Shown: positions 10,229-22,048, numbered from the stretch's first letter. The stretch is DNA of 64,000 nt from Echeneis naucrates (GCF_900963305.1 NC_042514.1:18752029-18816028); one strand, 5' to 3'. Made by a program: numbers and translations. The notes: a model not told the origin generated them from the sequence alone.

Positions 10229-10565
10229 CTGTACAGGACACCCTCTTCCCCTTGTTGATGAAATGCCATCGTTACTACTGTTGTGATGGCCTCCCACGTG
10301 CTCTGAAAAGAACAATAGAGAGGCCGACATCCTGAAGCCTGGGCCAGAGTTGTCTGCCTGTTTGGAAATGGCGCCATGACCCCAGGATCCACCCCAAGGG
10401 TGTGGTTCTGAGTTTGAAGAGGAGGGCATTTGCTAGACACCAGCGCCCTCAGCAGGGATCCCCGATGACGTCACACAGGTAATAAAGACGCTCCATGGCT
10501 CTTGATCTTCGCTTTTTCCCAGTGCCCCAGTTGTGGGAGAGAACTGTCCCAGCTTTTGTCTGGAC

Positions 10566-11225
10566 CTCTCCAATGATATTTTAATTGCTTCTGACAATGG
10601 ATCAGCCTCCATACTTCTCATTTTGGATCTTAGTGCTGCTTTCGACACCATGCACCATGCACTAAGGTGGTTCAAATCCTATTTATCAGATAGACATCAG
10701 TTAGTTCATGTTAACAACAGCTCCTCCTCATGCGCTGCAGTCTGTTATGGAGTCCCACAGGGTTCGCTACTTGGACCAATCCTCTTTATGCTTCATCTAC
10801 TTCCTCTCGGCAACATTATCAGGACATCAGACATTTCTTGAACACATACAAGTCTGGATGACCCATCATTTTTTACTCCTTAATTCTGACAAAACTGAAG
10901 TTGTTGTACTCGGCCCGAAGCACCTCAGAGAAATGCAATCTAATCATAATCAGTCTGGATGGCATTACGTTGGTGTCCAGCTCCACTGTAAGAAATCTCG
11001 GAGTAACCTTTGACCAGGACATGTCCTTTGTCCCTGACATAAAAGAAGTCAGTAGGGCAGCTTTGTTCCCCCTGAGAAAAATTAAGTAAATCAGAGACAT
11101 CCTCTCTCAGGATGATGCAGAAAAACTCGTCCATGTATTTGTAACTTCTAGGCTGGACTACTGTAACTCGTTACTATCTAGATGTCCAAACAAATCTCTG
11201 AAAGGCCTTCAGTTGATTCAGAACG
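10566..11225 (+). mobile_element. Older L2 fragment, cut by the 4.65-kb duplication
   Basis: RT region of a decayed, 5'-truncated L2 starting at [11 protein letters not shown]. It has internal deletions and stops. It ends at 11,225, where the tandem duplication joins it to the interior of a young L2. The uncut form is at 15,220-16,562. Confidence 0.88.
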
Positions 11226-12380
11226 AACGTGGCTGCAGCAGGATGAGTATGTTAGCATTAATGAAGCTACACCCCCAACTCATGTTAACTTTCATATCCC
11301 TCGTACCACAGGTCGAGGAGGTGGGGTGGCTGCAATATTTCAGTCAAGCCTATTAATCAACCCCAGACCAAAATCTGGCTGCAGGTCTTTTGAAAGCCTC
11401 ACTCTTAGTCTCTCCCACTCGGACTGGAAAGGTGAAAAACCAGTTCTGTTAGTTACAGTATACCGTCCACCTGGTCCGTACTCAGAATTCCTATCAGAGT
11501 TTTCTGAGTTTATATCAGAGTTAGTACTTAGTACAGATAAATCATTATTCTGGGAGATTTCAATATACATGTTGATGTAGAAAGCGACAGCCTTAGTTCT
11601 GGGTTTCTTTCCCTACTAGACTCAATTGGCTTTTCCCAGCATGTGAATGAACCCACTCACTTTTACAATCATATCCTTGATCTTGTTCTAACTTATGGCA
11701 TTGAAATTGACAAGCTAACAATTCTTCCCCAAAATTCTCTCCTGTCTGACCATTACCTTATTACATTTGAGTTTACTTTAATGGGCTCCACAGCATTGAG
11801 GAATAAATTCAGCTATAGAAGATGTTTATCTGAAGCTGCTGTGGCTAAATTTAAAGAGAACATTTGGTCATCATTCCCAACAATGCCATATCTAAATCTA
11901 AATTTAAATGAGGATTTCTCCCATACGCAGGTTGATGACCTTGTGACTAGCACTATGGCCACACTGCGTTCGAATCTTGATAATGCCGCCCCTCTCAAAA
12001 AGAAAGTATTCAATCTGAGGAGGATGGCTCCCTGGTATAGTTACCAAATCCGTACCTTGAAGCAGACATCAAGGAAATTAGAAAGAAACTGGCGTTCCAG
12101 TAAGTCAGAAGAGTCTCACAGAGCCTGGAAAGACAGCCTAAAAACGTATAAAAAAGCTCTCCGCAGTGCTAGAAGTTCATATTACTCAGCACTCATAGAA
12201 GAAAACAAGAACAACCCCAGGTTTCTCTTCAGCACTGTAGCCAGGCTGACAGAGAGCCATAGCTCAGTGGAACCAGTGATCCCCTTAGCTCTAAGCAGTA
12301 ATGATTTTATTAGTTTTTTTTTCAGACAAAATTCTCACGATCAGAGAAAGAATTTATCAGCTCTTGCCTACGTTAGATAA
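11226..12380 (+). pseudogene. L2 ORF2 endonuclease part, broken (copy B)
   Basis: Lacks the first 80 or so residues of the endonuclease. A 1-bp deletion near 11,540 (GATAAATC against GATAAAATC) breaks the frame before GDFN. The frame reopens by 11,643, retains LSDH, and ends at the shared T9. Confidence 0.85.
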
Positions 12381-14010
12381 AAATCCCCTTCTGAAGACGG
12401 CAACTGCTGAATCAGCTGCGGCGCCTCTTTTACATCTGGAATCATTCTCACCTCTAAATCTCTCAGAGCTAGCTTCTATAGTTTCATCATCCAGACCGTC
12501 AACCTGTCTATTAGACCCAGTACCAACTAGCCTCTTTAAAGAGATCTTTTATGTAATTGAGCCGTTTATTCTAGATTTGGTTAATCTGACTTTATTTCTG
12601 GGTTATGTACCTCAGGCACTTAAGACTGCGGTCATCAAACCCCAACTTAAAAAGCCTAATCTTGATCCAGATGTTTTGGCAAACTATAGACCCATATCGA
12701 ACCTTCCATTTATTTCTAAAATCATTGAGAAAGCTGTAGCAAAACAACTACACGAGCATCTGGATGGGAACAGTTTGTTTGAAGAGTTTCAGTCAGGATT
12801 TAGAGCCCATCATAGCACAGAAACAGCGCTGGTTAAAGTCTCCAATGACATTCTAATGGCCTCAGACAATGGATCAGCCTCCATACTTCGCCTTCTAGAT
12901 CTTAGTGCTGCATTCGACACCATAGATCATAATATTTTACTACAGAGACTGGAACATGAAATTGGAATTAAAGGAACTGCACTAAAGTGGTTCAAATCCT
13001 ACTTATCAGATAGACATCAGTTTGTTCATGTAAACAACAGCTCCTCCTCATGTACTGTAGTCAGTCATGGAGTCCCGCAGGGTTCGGTACTTGGACCAAT
13101 CCTCTTTACGCTTTATCTGCTTCCTCTAGGCAACATTATCAGGAAACACAGCATCAATTTCCACTGCTACGCAGACGATACTCAGCTGTACCTATCAATG
13201 AAGCCAAATGAAGTCACTCAGATAGTCAGACTGCAGGCATGTCTTGATGACATAAAAGTCTGGATGACTGGAAATTTTTTACTTCTCAACTCTGACAAAA
13301 CAGAAGTTATTGTACTCGGTCCTAAGCACCTCAGAAAAATACTATCTAATCATCTCATCAGTTTGGACGGCATTACTTTGGCCTCCAGCTCCACTGTAAG
13401 AAACCTTGGAGTAATTTTTGACCAGGACATGTCCTTTGTCCCTCACATAAAACAAGTTAGTCGGGCAGCTTTCTTCCACCTGAGAAACATTAGGAAAATC
13501 AGAAACATCCTCTCTCAGGATGATGCAGAAAAACTAGTCCATGCATTTGTAACTTCTAGGCTGGACTACTGTAACTCATTACTATCTGCATGTCCAAACA
13601 CATCTCTAAAAGGCCTTCAGTTAATTCAGAACGCTGCTGCACGAATATTAACAGGAACTAGGAAAAGAGATCACATCTCTCCCGTGTTAGCTGCTCTTCA
13701 TTGGCTGCCAGTAAAATATAGAGTAGAATTCAAAATCCTTCTTTTAACGTATAAAGCTCTTAATGGCCAAGCTCCATCGTATCTCAGAGAGGTCATAGTT
13801 CCTTACTGTCCTAGCAGGCCACTCCGCTCTCTAGATGGAGGTTTACTTGTGGTTCCTAGAGTCTCCAAGAGTAAATCTGGAGGCAGATCGTTTAGTTATC
13901 AGGCTCCTCTTCTATGGAACCAACTCCCAGCATCGGTCCGGGGGGCGGACTCTTTAGTAACTTTCAAGACCAGGCTTAAAACTTTCCTGTATGACAGAGC
14001 GTACAGTTAA
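12301..14010 (+). CDS. L2 ORF2, reverse transcriptase part (copy B)
   Basis: 569 codons, one residue different from copy A (NEVTQ for NEVSQ). RT motifs including [10 protein letters not shown] and YADDT are intact, but no intact endonuclease precedes it. Confidence 0.88.
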   Translation: MILLVFFSDKILTIRERIYQLLPTLDKNPLLKTATAESAAAPLLHLESFSPLNLSELASIVSSSRPSTCLLDPVPTSLFKEIFYVIEPFILDLVNLTLFLGYVPQALKTAVIKPQLKKPNLDPDVLANYRPISNLPFISKIIEKAVAKQLHEHLDGNSLFEEFQSGFRAHHSTETALVKVSNDILMASDNGSASILRLLDLSAAFDTIDHNILLQRLEHEIGIKGTALKWFKSYLSDRHQFVHVNNSSSSCTVVSHGVPQGSVLGPILFTLYLLPLGNIIRKHSINFHCYADDTQLYLSMKPNEVTQIVRLQACLDDIKVWMTGNFLLLNSDKTEVIVLGPKHLRKILSNHLISLDGITLASSSTVRNLGVIFDQDMSFVPHIKQVSRAAFFHLRNIRKIRNILSQDDAEKLVHAFVTSRLDYCNSLLSACPNTSLKGLQLIQNAAARILTGTRKRDHISPVLAALHWLPVKYRVEFKILLLTYKALNGQAPSYLREVIVPYCPSRPLRSLDGGLLVVPRVSKSKSGGRSFSYQAPLLWNQLPASVRGADSLVTFKTRLKTFLYDRAYS

Positions 14011-14809
14011 AAAGTCCTCTACTCTTTAGGTATGCTGCTATAGGCCTAGGCTGCTGGGGGAAGGACTGAGCTTCTCTCTCTCTCTCTCTCTCTCTCTCGC
14101 TCTCTGTCTCTCCCTGTCACCCTCTCTCCCTCTTTCTCTCTAACTCCCTCCTTGCATGCGCTGATAAAAACCATCCTTCTTAAAAAAAAAAACAAAAAAA
14201 ACAAAACAGTTTCACCCAGTTCTAAGCATTTATACTGCATTTACTAACCATGTTCTGCCAAAGTCTCTGTCTCTCCCAGTTCCTCTCCTCTCTCTCCCTG
14301 TCCTCATCCTGCAGGTGGTGACTCATCTCCATCCCATGTTCCTGCAACACCTGCTGGTCCCATATAGCATGAATTCTGTATTACAGCTCAACTCCATGAA
14401 CTTCATGCAACAACATGTTCCTGCCTACACCCCCCCCCTCCAATGCCTGCCTGCCTGTCTCTCTCTCTCTCTCTCTCAACCCAACCGGTCAAGGCAGATG
14501 GCCGCCCCCCCTGAGCCTGGTTCTGCTCGAGGTTTCTGCCTCTTAAAGGAAGTTTTTCCTTTCCACTGTTGCCAAGTGCTTGCTCATCGGGGGATCTGTT
14601 GGGTCTCTTTAAATAAATTTATAAAGAGTTTGGTCTAGACCTGCTCTATATGTAAAGTGCCTTGATGTAACTTTGTTATGATTTGGCGCTATACAAATAA
14701 ATCTGATTTGATTTGATTTGATTTGATATACTCACGAGAAGTCTTGAAGTGAAGCATCAGCTGACCTCTGACCTCTCTGCCATTGTTGAAAAAGAATTAC
14801 AGAAAATAC

Positions 14810-14882
14810 TGTTCCTGCCCAGTTTCGAACTGGGGACCTTTCGCGTGTGAGGCGAACGTGATGACCACTACACTACAGAAAC
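14810..14882 (-). tRNA. tRNA-Val(CAC)
   Basis: The second copy of the gene at 10,156 produced by the 4.65-kb tandem duplication; no base change within the gene. TTTT lies 4 nt past the 3' end. Confidence 0.95.
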
Positions 14883-15219
14883 CTGTACAGGACACCCTCT
14901 TCCCCTTGTTGATGAAATGCCATCGTTACTACTGTTGTGATGGCCTCCCACGTGCTCTGAAAAGAACAATAGAGAGGCCGACATCCTGAAGCCTGGGCCA
15001 GAGTTGTCTGCCTGTTTGGAAATGGCGCCATGACCCCAGGATCCACCCCAAGGGTGTGGTTCTGAGTTTGAAGAGGAGGGCATTTGCTAGACACCAGCGC
15101 CCTCAGCAGGGATCCCCGATGACGTCACACAGGTAATAAAGACGCTCCATGGCTCTTGATCTTCGCTTTTTCCCAGTGCCCCAGTTGTGGGAGAGAACTG
15201 TCCCAGCTTTTGTCTGGAC

Positions 15220-16562
15220 CTCTCCAATGATATTTTAATTGCTTCTGACAATGGATCAGCCTCCATACTTCTCATTTTGGATCTTAGTGCTGCTTTCGAC
15301 ACCATGCACCATGCACTAAGGTGGTTCAAATCCTATTTATCAGATAGACATCAGTTAGTTCATGTTAACAACAGCTCCTCCTCATGCGCTGCAGTCTGTT
15401 ATGGAGTCCCACAGGGTTCGCTACTTGGACCAATCCTCTTTATGCTTCATCTACTTCCTCTCGGCAACATTATCAGGACATCAGACATTTCTTGAACACA
15501 TACAAGTCTGGATGACCCATCATTTTTTACTCCTTAATTCTGACAAAACTGAAGTTGTTGTACTCGGCCCGAAGCACCTCAGAGAAATGCAATCTAATCA
15601 TAATCAGTCTGGATGGCATTACGTTGGTGTCCAGCTCCACTGTAAGAAATCTCGGAGTAACCTTTGACCAGGACATGTCCTTTGTCCCTGACATAAAAGA
15701 AGTCAGTAGGGCAGCTTTGTTCCCCCTGAGAAAAATTAAGTAAATCAGAGACATCCTCTCTCAGGATGATGCAGAAAAACTCGTCCATGTATTTGTAACT
15801 TCTAGGCTGGACTACTGTAACTCGTTACTATCTAGATGTCCAAACAAATCTCTGAAAGGCCTTCAGTTGATTCAGAACGCTACAGCAAGAAAATTAACAG
15901 TCACTAGGAAATGAGATCACATCTCTCCCGTGTTAGCTGCTTTTCATTGGCTGCCAGTAAAATATAGAGTAGAATTTAAAATCCTTCCGTTAACATATAA
16001 AGCTCTTAATGGCTGAGCTCCATCACGTCTCAGAGAGCTCATAGTTCCTTACTGTCTTAGTAGGCCACTCCACTCTCTAGGTGGAGGTTAACTTGTGGTT
16101 CCTAGAGTCTTCAAGAAGAAATCTGGAGGCGGCTCTTTCAGTTAACAGGCTCCTCTTCCATGGAACCAACTTCCAGTATCGTTTTGGGGGGCGGACTCTT
16201 ACGCAAATTTCAAGATCAGGCTGAAAACTTTCTTATATGACAGAGCTTATAGTTAAAAAGTTAAAGTCCTCTACTCTTTAGCTATGCTACTATAGGCCTA
16301 GGCTGCTGGGGGAAGGACTGAGCTTCTCTCTCTCTCTCTCTCTCTCTCTCCCTGTTTCTCCCAGTTCTAAGCATTTGTACTGCATTTACTAACCATGTTT
16401 TCCCGAAGTCTGTCTCTCCCAGCTCCCCTCCTCACTCCCTGTCCTCATCCTGCAAGTGGTGACTCATCGCCATACCATGTTCCTGCAAGGCCTAGACCTC
16501 TAGACCTGCTCTTCATGTAAAGTACCTTTATGTCACTTTGTTATGATTTGGCGCAATACAAA
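15220..16562 (+). mobile_element. Older L2 fragment, 5'-truncated, with 3' tail
   Basis: About 1.34 kb from the middle of RT to the 3' tail, with stops and deletions throughout (for example TAA after LRKIK and TGA after ALNG), the CT microsatellite (16,326-16,350) and a shortened 3' UTR. It is older than copies A-C. It is the parent form of many small L2 pieces in the array. Confidence 0.88.
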
Positions 16563-16718
16563 GACCTGCCCCTCATGTAATTTTACTACGAAAATTGAAG
16601 CAGCTGAGAATGCAAGGCAAGAACCAAAAACATCGCTAAAGCCAATTTTTCTAATTGAATTAAGAGGTATGCCTTAACTAAAAAGAGATGCTGATTTATT
16701 TCCAATTGACAGCAAACA

Positions 16719-16791
16719 TGTTTCCACCCAGTTTCGAACTGGGGACCTTTTGCGTGTTAAGCGAACGTGATGACCACTACACTACGGAAAC
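16719..16791 (-). tRNA. tRNA-Val(AAC), slightly weakened
   Basis: Anticodon loop TTAACAC (C32 changed to T), one C29-A41 mismatch in the anticodon stem, G7-T66 wobble in the acceptor. T-arm canonical. Confidence 0.85.
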
Positions 16792-16944
16792 CTGCACGGG
16801 TCACCGCCTTCCCCTTGACAATGAAATGCCAGCGTTACTACAGCAATTACACAAACAAACAGCTGAAGCCAATTCTCTAATCAAAATCAGAGGTAGCAGT
16901 AACCAAACACACAGGTCCGGCTTGTGTAGAGCCGACAGCAAACC

Positions 16945-17017
16945 TGTTTCTGCCCAGGTTCGAACTGGGGATCTTTCGCGTGTAAGGCGAACGTGATGAC
17001 CACTACACTACAGAAAC
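16945..17017 (-). tRNA. tRNA-Val(TAC)
   Basis: The soundest TAC form: acceptor GTTTCTG/CAGAAAC, loop CTTACAC, T-arm CCCAG-TTCGAAC-CTGGG, A73. The body is that of the CAC/AAC class and not of the ordinary vertebrate Val(TAC) gene, so the anticodon changed within this array. The nearest TTTT is 58 nt past the 3' end. Confidence 0.93.
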
Positions 17018-17295
17018 CTGAGCACAAGCTGCTCTGCCCCTTCTGTCAGGTTTAAACCACCTAGAACATGATGAAACAGGGAAGAAAGACAAAGGACAAC
17101 AGCGCTCATTTTTACTTGTAAGGAGAACAGACAGAGATATGTTCAGTTACATTCTCTAACTGCTCTGACGTATCTCTTCCGTTCTCCCCTCTTTATTTCC
17201 TTAGGGTGGTCCCTAGTTTGTATGATCTCAAGTCCTGTAAGAAAAACACAAGTTTCTGCATTCCTGCAGGGTTAGTAAAAGTACAAAAGATACTC
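17018..17295. repeat. 270-bp spacer class of the array
   Basis: Spacer with no coding signal, repeated at 23,672-23,955, 27,249-27,525 and 37,388-37,665. Each copy lies between a TAC gene on its left and a CAC gene on its right. Confidence 0.8.
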
Positions 17296-17360
17296 ATGAG
17301 AAGTCTTGAAGTAAAGTATCAGCTGATCTCTCTACCTTTGTAAAGAAACACATAAAGTTC

Positions 17361-17433
17361 TGTTTCTGCCCAGTTTCGAACTGTGGACCTTTCGCTTGTG
17401 AGGCTAACGTGATGACCACAACACTACAGAAAC
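17361..17433 (-). tRNA. tRNA-Val(CAC), weakened
   Basis: T-stem CACAG/CTGGG mismatch, anticodon-stem mismatch (TTAGC/GCGAA), loop CTCACAA and an altered D-loop. The T-loop keeps TTCGAAA. Probably a poor gene. Confidence 0.75.
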
Positions 17434-17611
17434 CTGCACAGGCGAGCCCCTTCCCCTTGATGATGAAATGCCATCGCTAATACGAAAATTGAAGCAACTG
17501 AGAATTCAAGGCAGGAACCAAAAACATCGCGAAAGCCAATTCTCTAATTGAATTAAGAGGTATGCAGTAACTAAAAAGAAATGCTGTTCTGTTTCCAGCT
17601 GACAGCAAACA

Positions 17612-17684
17612 TGTTTCCGCCCAGTTTCGAACTGGGGACCTTTCGCGTGTTAGGCAAACGTGATGACCACTACACTACGGAAAC
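17612..17684 (-). tRNA. tRNA-Val(AAC)
   Basis: Canonical except for one T-G wobble in the anticodon stem (TTTGC/GCGAA). Confidence 0.94.
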
Positions 17685-17986
17685 CCACACAGGTCACCTC
17701 CCTCCGCTTATCAAGAAATGCCATCATTACTACTGTTGCGATCGCCTGCCACGTGCTTTGAAAAGAACAATCGAGAGGCCTACATCCTGAAGCCTGGGCC
17801 AGAGTTGTCTGCCTGTTTGGAAATGGTGCCATGACCCCAGGATCCACCCCTAGGGTATGGTTCTGAGTTTGAAGAGGAGGGCATTTGCTAGACGCCAGCG
17901 CCCTCATTAGGGTTCCCCAATGACGTCACACAGGTAATAAAGAAGCTCTCTTGCATTTTTTCCATATTAAGAGCCAACAGCAAATC

Positions 17987-18059
17987 TGTTTCTGCCCAGG
18001 TTTGAACTGGGGACCTCTCGCGTGTGAGGCGAACGTGATGACCACTACACTACAGAAAC
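17987..18059 (-). tRNA. tRNA-Val(CAC)
   Basis: Acceptor fully paired, T-loop TTCAAAC, anticodon stem with one T27-G43 wobble. No T4 run close to the 3' end. Confidence 0.88.
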
Positions 18060-18116
18060 CCGCACAGGTCACCTCCTTCCGCTTATCAAGAAATGCCATC
18101 ATTAACACTGTTGCGA

Positions 18117-18578
18117 TAATTGCAGTGGTATCAGATGTCGGAAGAGGCCGTCCCACAAGTGTCTCTGGCTTTACATCCTAAACATCAGGCTAAAGAATTG
18201 GGTGGGATGGTAAAACTAGCATTAGCACAGGATGATTGGGTTATCACGGACATTCGCGGAGTACTTTATTCGGCTAGAGCCAACATATACTCAATTCAAG
18301 TAGAAGCCGTAGATAGCTCAGTTCTGGAGGAGGCCCAGGTCTCCCGGTTTCACGGTAGAGAAAAAACAGATCACCCTGAGGCTGCGTCTATCATTGACTC
18401 TCTACCAGAGTCCCTATGGGCGCAGGGCCCGACAGAAGTGCGACTGGTGCAATGTGAACCATTAACTTTTGAGGTGAACACCTCTGATCCAGTGTGGATC
18501 AATCAGTACCCCCACAAGCCCCAAGCAGAGGAGGGCATCGCAGACACCATTCAGGGCCTCATATCACAGGGCGTATGA
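18117..18578 (+). mobile_element. Retroviral pol fossil, shorter copy
   Basis: Same pol fragment as 3,396-3,888 but beginning later, joined directly to tRNA spacer. Broken remnant; duplicated again at 38,487. Confidence 0.6.
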
Positions 18579-18623
18579 TCTCTGACCTCTCTGCCGTTGT
18601 TGAAAAAGAATAACCGAAAACAC

Positions 18624-18696
18624 AGTTTCTGCCCAGTTTCAAACTGGGGATCTTTCGCCTGTAATGCAAACGTGATGACCGATACACTACGGAAAG
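18624..18696 (-). tRNA. tRNA-Val(TAC)-like, probable pseudogene
   Basis: C1-C72 and C6-A67 mismatches in the acceptor, T-loop TTTGAAA, loop ATTACAG, T73. Always found directly after the retroviral fragment. Confidence 0.68.
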
Positions 18697-18870
18697 CTGC
18701 ACTGGACACTCCCTTCCCCTTGACGATGAAATGCCATCGTTACTTCGCTTACTTGCTGACAATGCAAGGGAAGAACCAAAAACATCGCTAAAGGCAATTC
18801 TTTAATCGAATTAAGAGGTATGCATTAACTGGAAAAAAGACGCTGATCTATTTCCAGCTGACAGCAAAGA

Positions 18871-18943
18871 TGTTTCCGCCCAGTTTCGAACTGGGGACCT
18901 TTCGCGTGTTAGGCAAACGTGATGACCACTACACTACGGAAAC
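18871..18943 (-). tRNA. tRNA-Val(AAC)
   Basis: Canonical with one anticodon-stem wobble. T6 lies 32 nt past the 3' end. First AAC of the 664-bp tandem series. Confidence 0.94.
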
Positions 18944-19163
18944 CTGGATGCAAGCTGCTCCGCCCCTTCCAATCTAATGATTTCTGACGTGAACAGGAAC
19001 TTTCATAAAAGCTGCATTTGCTCTTCCAGTTGCATCACCGAAATTTGGTCTTCCTAAGAATAGATGCAGATACTGGCAGGTATACTCACGAGAAGTCTTG
19101 AAGTGAAGCATCAGCTGACCTCTGACCTCTCTGCCTTTGTTGAAAAAGAATTACAGAAAATAC

Positions 19164-19236
19164 TGTTCCTGCCCAGTTTCGAACTGGGGACCTTTCGCGT
19201 GTGAGGCGAACGTGATGACTACTACACTACAGAAAC
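19164..19236 (-). tRNA. tRNA-Val(CAC)
   Basis: Good stems; the D-loop reads AGTAGTCA, losing one of the paired G18-G19. TTTT is 4 nt past the 3' end. Confidence 0.9.
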
Positions 19237-19534
19237 CTGTACAGGACACCCTCTTCCCCTTGATGATGAAATGCCACCGTTACTACTGTTGTGATGGCCT
19301 CCCACGTGCTCTGAAAAGAACAATAGAGAGGCCTACGTCCTGAAGCCTGGGCCAGAGTTGTCTGCCTGTTTGGAAATGGCGCCATGACCCCAGGATCCAC
19401 CCCTACACTACAGAAACCTGCACAGGACACCCTCTTCCCCTTGATGATTAAATGCCATCGTTAATACGAAAATTGAAGCAATTGAGAATGCAAGGCAGGA
19501 ACCAAAAACATCTGTTTCCAGCTGACAGCAAACA

Positions 19535-19607
19535 TGTTTCCGCCCAGTTTCGAACTGGGGACCTTTCGCGTGTTAGGCGAACGTGATGACCGCTACACTA
19601 CGGGAAC
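19535..19607 (-). tRNA. tRNA-Val(AAC), weakened acceptor
   Basis: Acceptor pair 4 is C-A (GTTCCCG against CGGAAAC) and the D-arm has one change. Other arms are canonical. Confidence 0.85.
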
Positions 19608-19827
19608 CTGGATGCAAGCTGCTCCGCCCCTTCCAATCTAATGATTTCTGACGTGAACAGGAACTTTCATAAAAGCTGCATTTGCTCTTCCAGTTGCATC
19701 ACCGAAATTTGGTCTTCCTAAGAATAGATGCAGATACTGGCAGGTATACTCACGAGAAGTCTTGAAGTGAAGCATCAGCTGACCTCTGACCTCTCTGCCT
19801 TTGTTGAAAAAGAATTACAGAAAATAC

Positions 19828-19900
19828 TGTTCCTGCCCAGTTTCGAACTGGGGACCTTTCGCGTGTGAGGCGAACGTGATGACTACTACACTACAGAAAC
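19828..19900 (-). tRNA. tRNA-Val(CAC)
   Basis: Same as the gene 664 bp to the left, including the AGTAGTCA D-loop, so the change predates this duplication. Confidence 0.9.
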
Positions 19901-20198
19901 CTGTACAGGACACCCTCTTCCCCTTGATGATGAAATGCCACCGTTACTACTGTTGTGATGGCCTCCCACGTGCTCTGAAAAGAACAATAGAGAGGCCTAC
20001 ATCCTGAAGCCTGGGCCAGAGTTGTCTGCCTGTTTGGAAATGGCGCCATGACCCCAGGATCCACCCCTACACTACAGAAACCTGCACAGGACACCCTCTT
20101 CCCCTTGATGATTAAATGCCATCGTTAATACGAAAATTGAAGCAATTGAGAATTCAAGGCAGGAACCAAAAACATCTGTTTCCAGCTGACAGCAAACA

Positions 20199-20271
20199 TG
20201 TTTCCGCCCAGTTTCGAACTGGGGACCTTTCGCGTGTTAGGCGAACGTGATGACCACTACACTACGGAAAC
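20199..20271 (-). tRNA. tRNA-Val(AAC)
   Basis: Matches the AAC consensus of the array at every position checked. Confidence 0.96.
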
Positions 20272-20491
20272 CTGAATGCAAGCTGCTCCGCCCCTTCCAA
20301 TCTAATGATTTCTGACGTGAACAGGTACTTTCATAAAAGCTGCATTTGCTCTTCCAGTTGCATCACCGAAATTTGGTCTTCCTAAGAATAGATGCAGATA
20401 CTGGCAGGTATACTCACGAGAAGTCTTGAAGTGAAGCATCAGCTGACCTCTGACCTCTCTGCCTTTGTTGAAAAAGAATTACAGAAAATAC

Positions 20492-20564
20492 TGTTCCTGC
20501 CCAGTTTCGAACTGGGGACCTTTCGCGTGTGACGCGAACGTGATGACCACTACACTACAGAAAC
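20492..20564 (-). tRNA. tRNA-Val(CAC)
   Basis: Base 32 is G (loop GTCACAC). The D-loop has the normal GG, unlike its two neighbours. TTTT 4 nt past the 3' end. Confidence 0.9.
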
Positions 20565-20862
20565 CTGTACAAAACGCCCTCTTCCCCTTGATGATGAAAT
20601 GCCACCATTACTACTGTTGTGATGGCCTCCCACGTGCTCTGAAAAGAACAATAGAGAGGCCTACATCCTGAAGCCTGGGCCAGAGTTGTCTGCCTGTTTG
20701 GAAATGGCGCCATGACCCCAGGATCCACCCCTACACTACAGAAACCTGCACAGGCCAGCCCCTTCCCCTTGATGATGAAATGCCATCGTTAATACGAAAA
20801 TTGAAGCAACTGAGAATGCAAGGCAGGAACCAAAAACATTTGTTTCCAGCTGACAGCAAACA

Positions 20863-20935
20863 TGTTTCCGCCCAGTTTCGAACTGGGGACCTTTCGCGTG
20901 TTAGGCGAACGTGATGACCACTACACTACGGAAAC
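20863..20935 (-). tRNA. tRNA-Val(AAC)
   Basis: Consensus form. It closes the 664-bp series, and the spacer leading to a retroviral fragment follows. Confidence 0.96.
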
Positions 20936-21264
20936 CCGCACAGGTAACCTCCTTCCGCTTATCAAGAAATGCCATCATTACCACTGTTGCGATAGCCTCC
21001 CACGTGCTCTGAAAATAACAATCGAGAATCCTACATCCTGAAGCCTGGGCCAGAGTTGTCTACCTGTTTGAAAATGGCGCCATGACCCCAGGATCCACCC
21101 CTAGGGTATGGTTTTGAGTTTGAACAGGAGGGCATTTGCCAAACGCCAGCGCCCTCAGCAGGGATCCCCGATGACGTCACACAGGTAATAAAGACGCTTC
21201 ATGGCTCTTGATCTTCGCTTTTTCCCAGTGCCCCAGTTGTGGTAGAGAGCTGTCCCAGCTTTCG

Positions 21265-21757
21265 AGTAGCAGCAGCGGTGTCCCTGACACCAGAACAATT
21301 GCAGTGGTATCAGATGTCGGAAGAGGCCGTCCCACAAGTGTCTCTGGCTTTACATCCTAAACATCAGGCTAAGGAATTGGGTGGGATGGTAAAACTAGCA
21401 TTAGCACAGGATGATTGGGTTATCACGGACATTAGCGGAGTACTTTATTCGGCTAGAGCCAACATATACTCAATTCAAGTAGAAGCCGTAGATAGCTCAG
21501 TTCTGGAGGAGGCCCAGGTCTCCCGGTTTCACGGTAGAGAAAAAACAGATCACCCTGAGGCTGCGTCTATCATTGACTCTCTACCAGAGTCCCTATGGGC
21601 GCAGGGCCCGACAGAAGTGCGACTGGTGCAATGTGAACCATTAACTTTTGAGGTGAACACCTCTGATCCAGTGTGGATCAATCAGTACCCCCACAAGCCC
21701 CAAGCAGAGGAGGGCATCGCAGACACCATTCAGGGCCTCATATCACAGGGCGTATGA
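21265..21757 (+). mobile_element. Retroviral pol fossil
   Basis: Full version of the multicopied 0.5-kb pol fragment. Broken internal piece with no LTRs; close identity to its sisters reflects recent duplication of the array, not a recent insertion. Confidence 0.6.
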
Positions 21758-21802
21758 TCTCTGACCTCTCTGCCGTTGTTGAAAAAGAATAACTGAAAAC
21801 AC

Positions 21803-21875
21803 AGTTTCTGCCCAGTTTCAAACTGGGGATCTTTCGCCTGTAATGCAAACGTGATGACCGATACACTACGGAAAG
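21803..21875 (-). tRNA. tRNA-Val(TAC)-like, probable pseudogene
   Basis: Same defective form as 18,624 (two acceptor mismatches, C56 lost). Confidence 0.68.
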
Positions 21876-22048
21876 CTGCACTGGACACTCCCTTCCCCTT
21901 GACGATGAAATGCCATCGTTACTTCAAATATTGCTGACAATGCAAGGGAAGAACCAAAAACATCGCTAAAGGCAATTCTTTAATCGAATTAAGAGGTATG
22001 CATTAACTGGAAAAAAGACGCTGATTTATTTCCAGCTGAAAGCAAAGA

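Larger units (their letters stand above)
6571..11225 (+). repeat. 4.65-kb tandem duplication, unit 1
   Basis: Runs from inside the L2 endonuclease to inside the older L2 fragment. Unit 2 follows head-to-tail at 11,226-15,879. The breakpoints share AACG, which points to microhomology-mediated joining. Confidence 0.92.
11226..14726 (+). mobile_element. L2-clade LINE, copy B (5' part missing through duplication)
   Basis: Starts abruptly inside the endonuclease at the duplication joint rather than by ordinary 5' truncation at insertion. The 3' tail is the same as copy A. Confidence 0.92.
11226..15879 (+). repeat. 4.65-kb tandem duplication, unit 2
   Basis: Nearly identical to unit 1; by eye a 1-bp deletion near 11,540 and a few substitutions. 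It carries its own L2 body, tRNA-Val(CAC) and older L2 fragment. Confidence 0.92.
14727..19700. repeat. Duplicated block, partner of 35,097-39,700
   Basis: Every feature here recurs 20,370 bp to the right with no net indel: the CAC gene, older L2, six array tRNAs, retroviral fragment, TAC-like and AAC genes. Scattered single-base differences only. The right limit is approximate. Confidence 0.88.
18871..20862. repeat. 664-bp tandem repeat, three units
   Basis: Units start at the AAC genes 18,871, 19,535 and 20,199; the next AAC is at 20,863. Each holds an AAC gene, a CAC gene 293 bp on, and a 15-nt stub of a tRNA 5' end (for example 19,403-19,417). Single units recur at 27,842 and 49,338. Confidence 0.92.
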
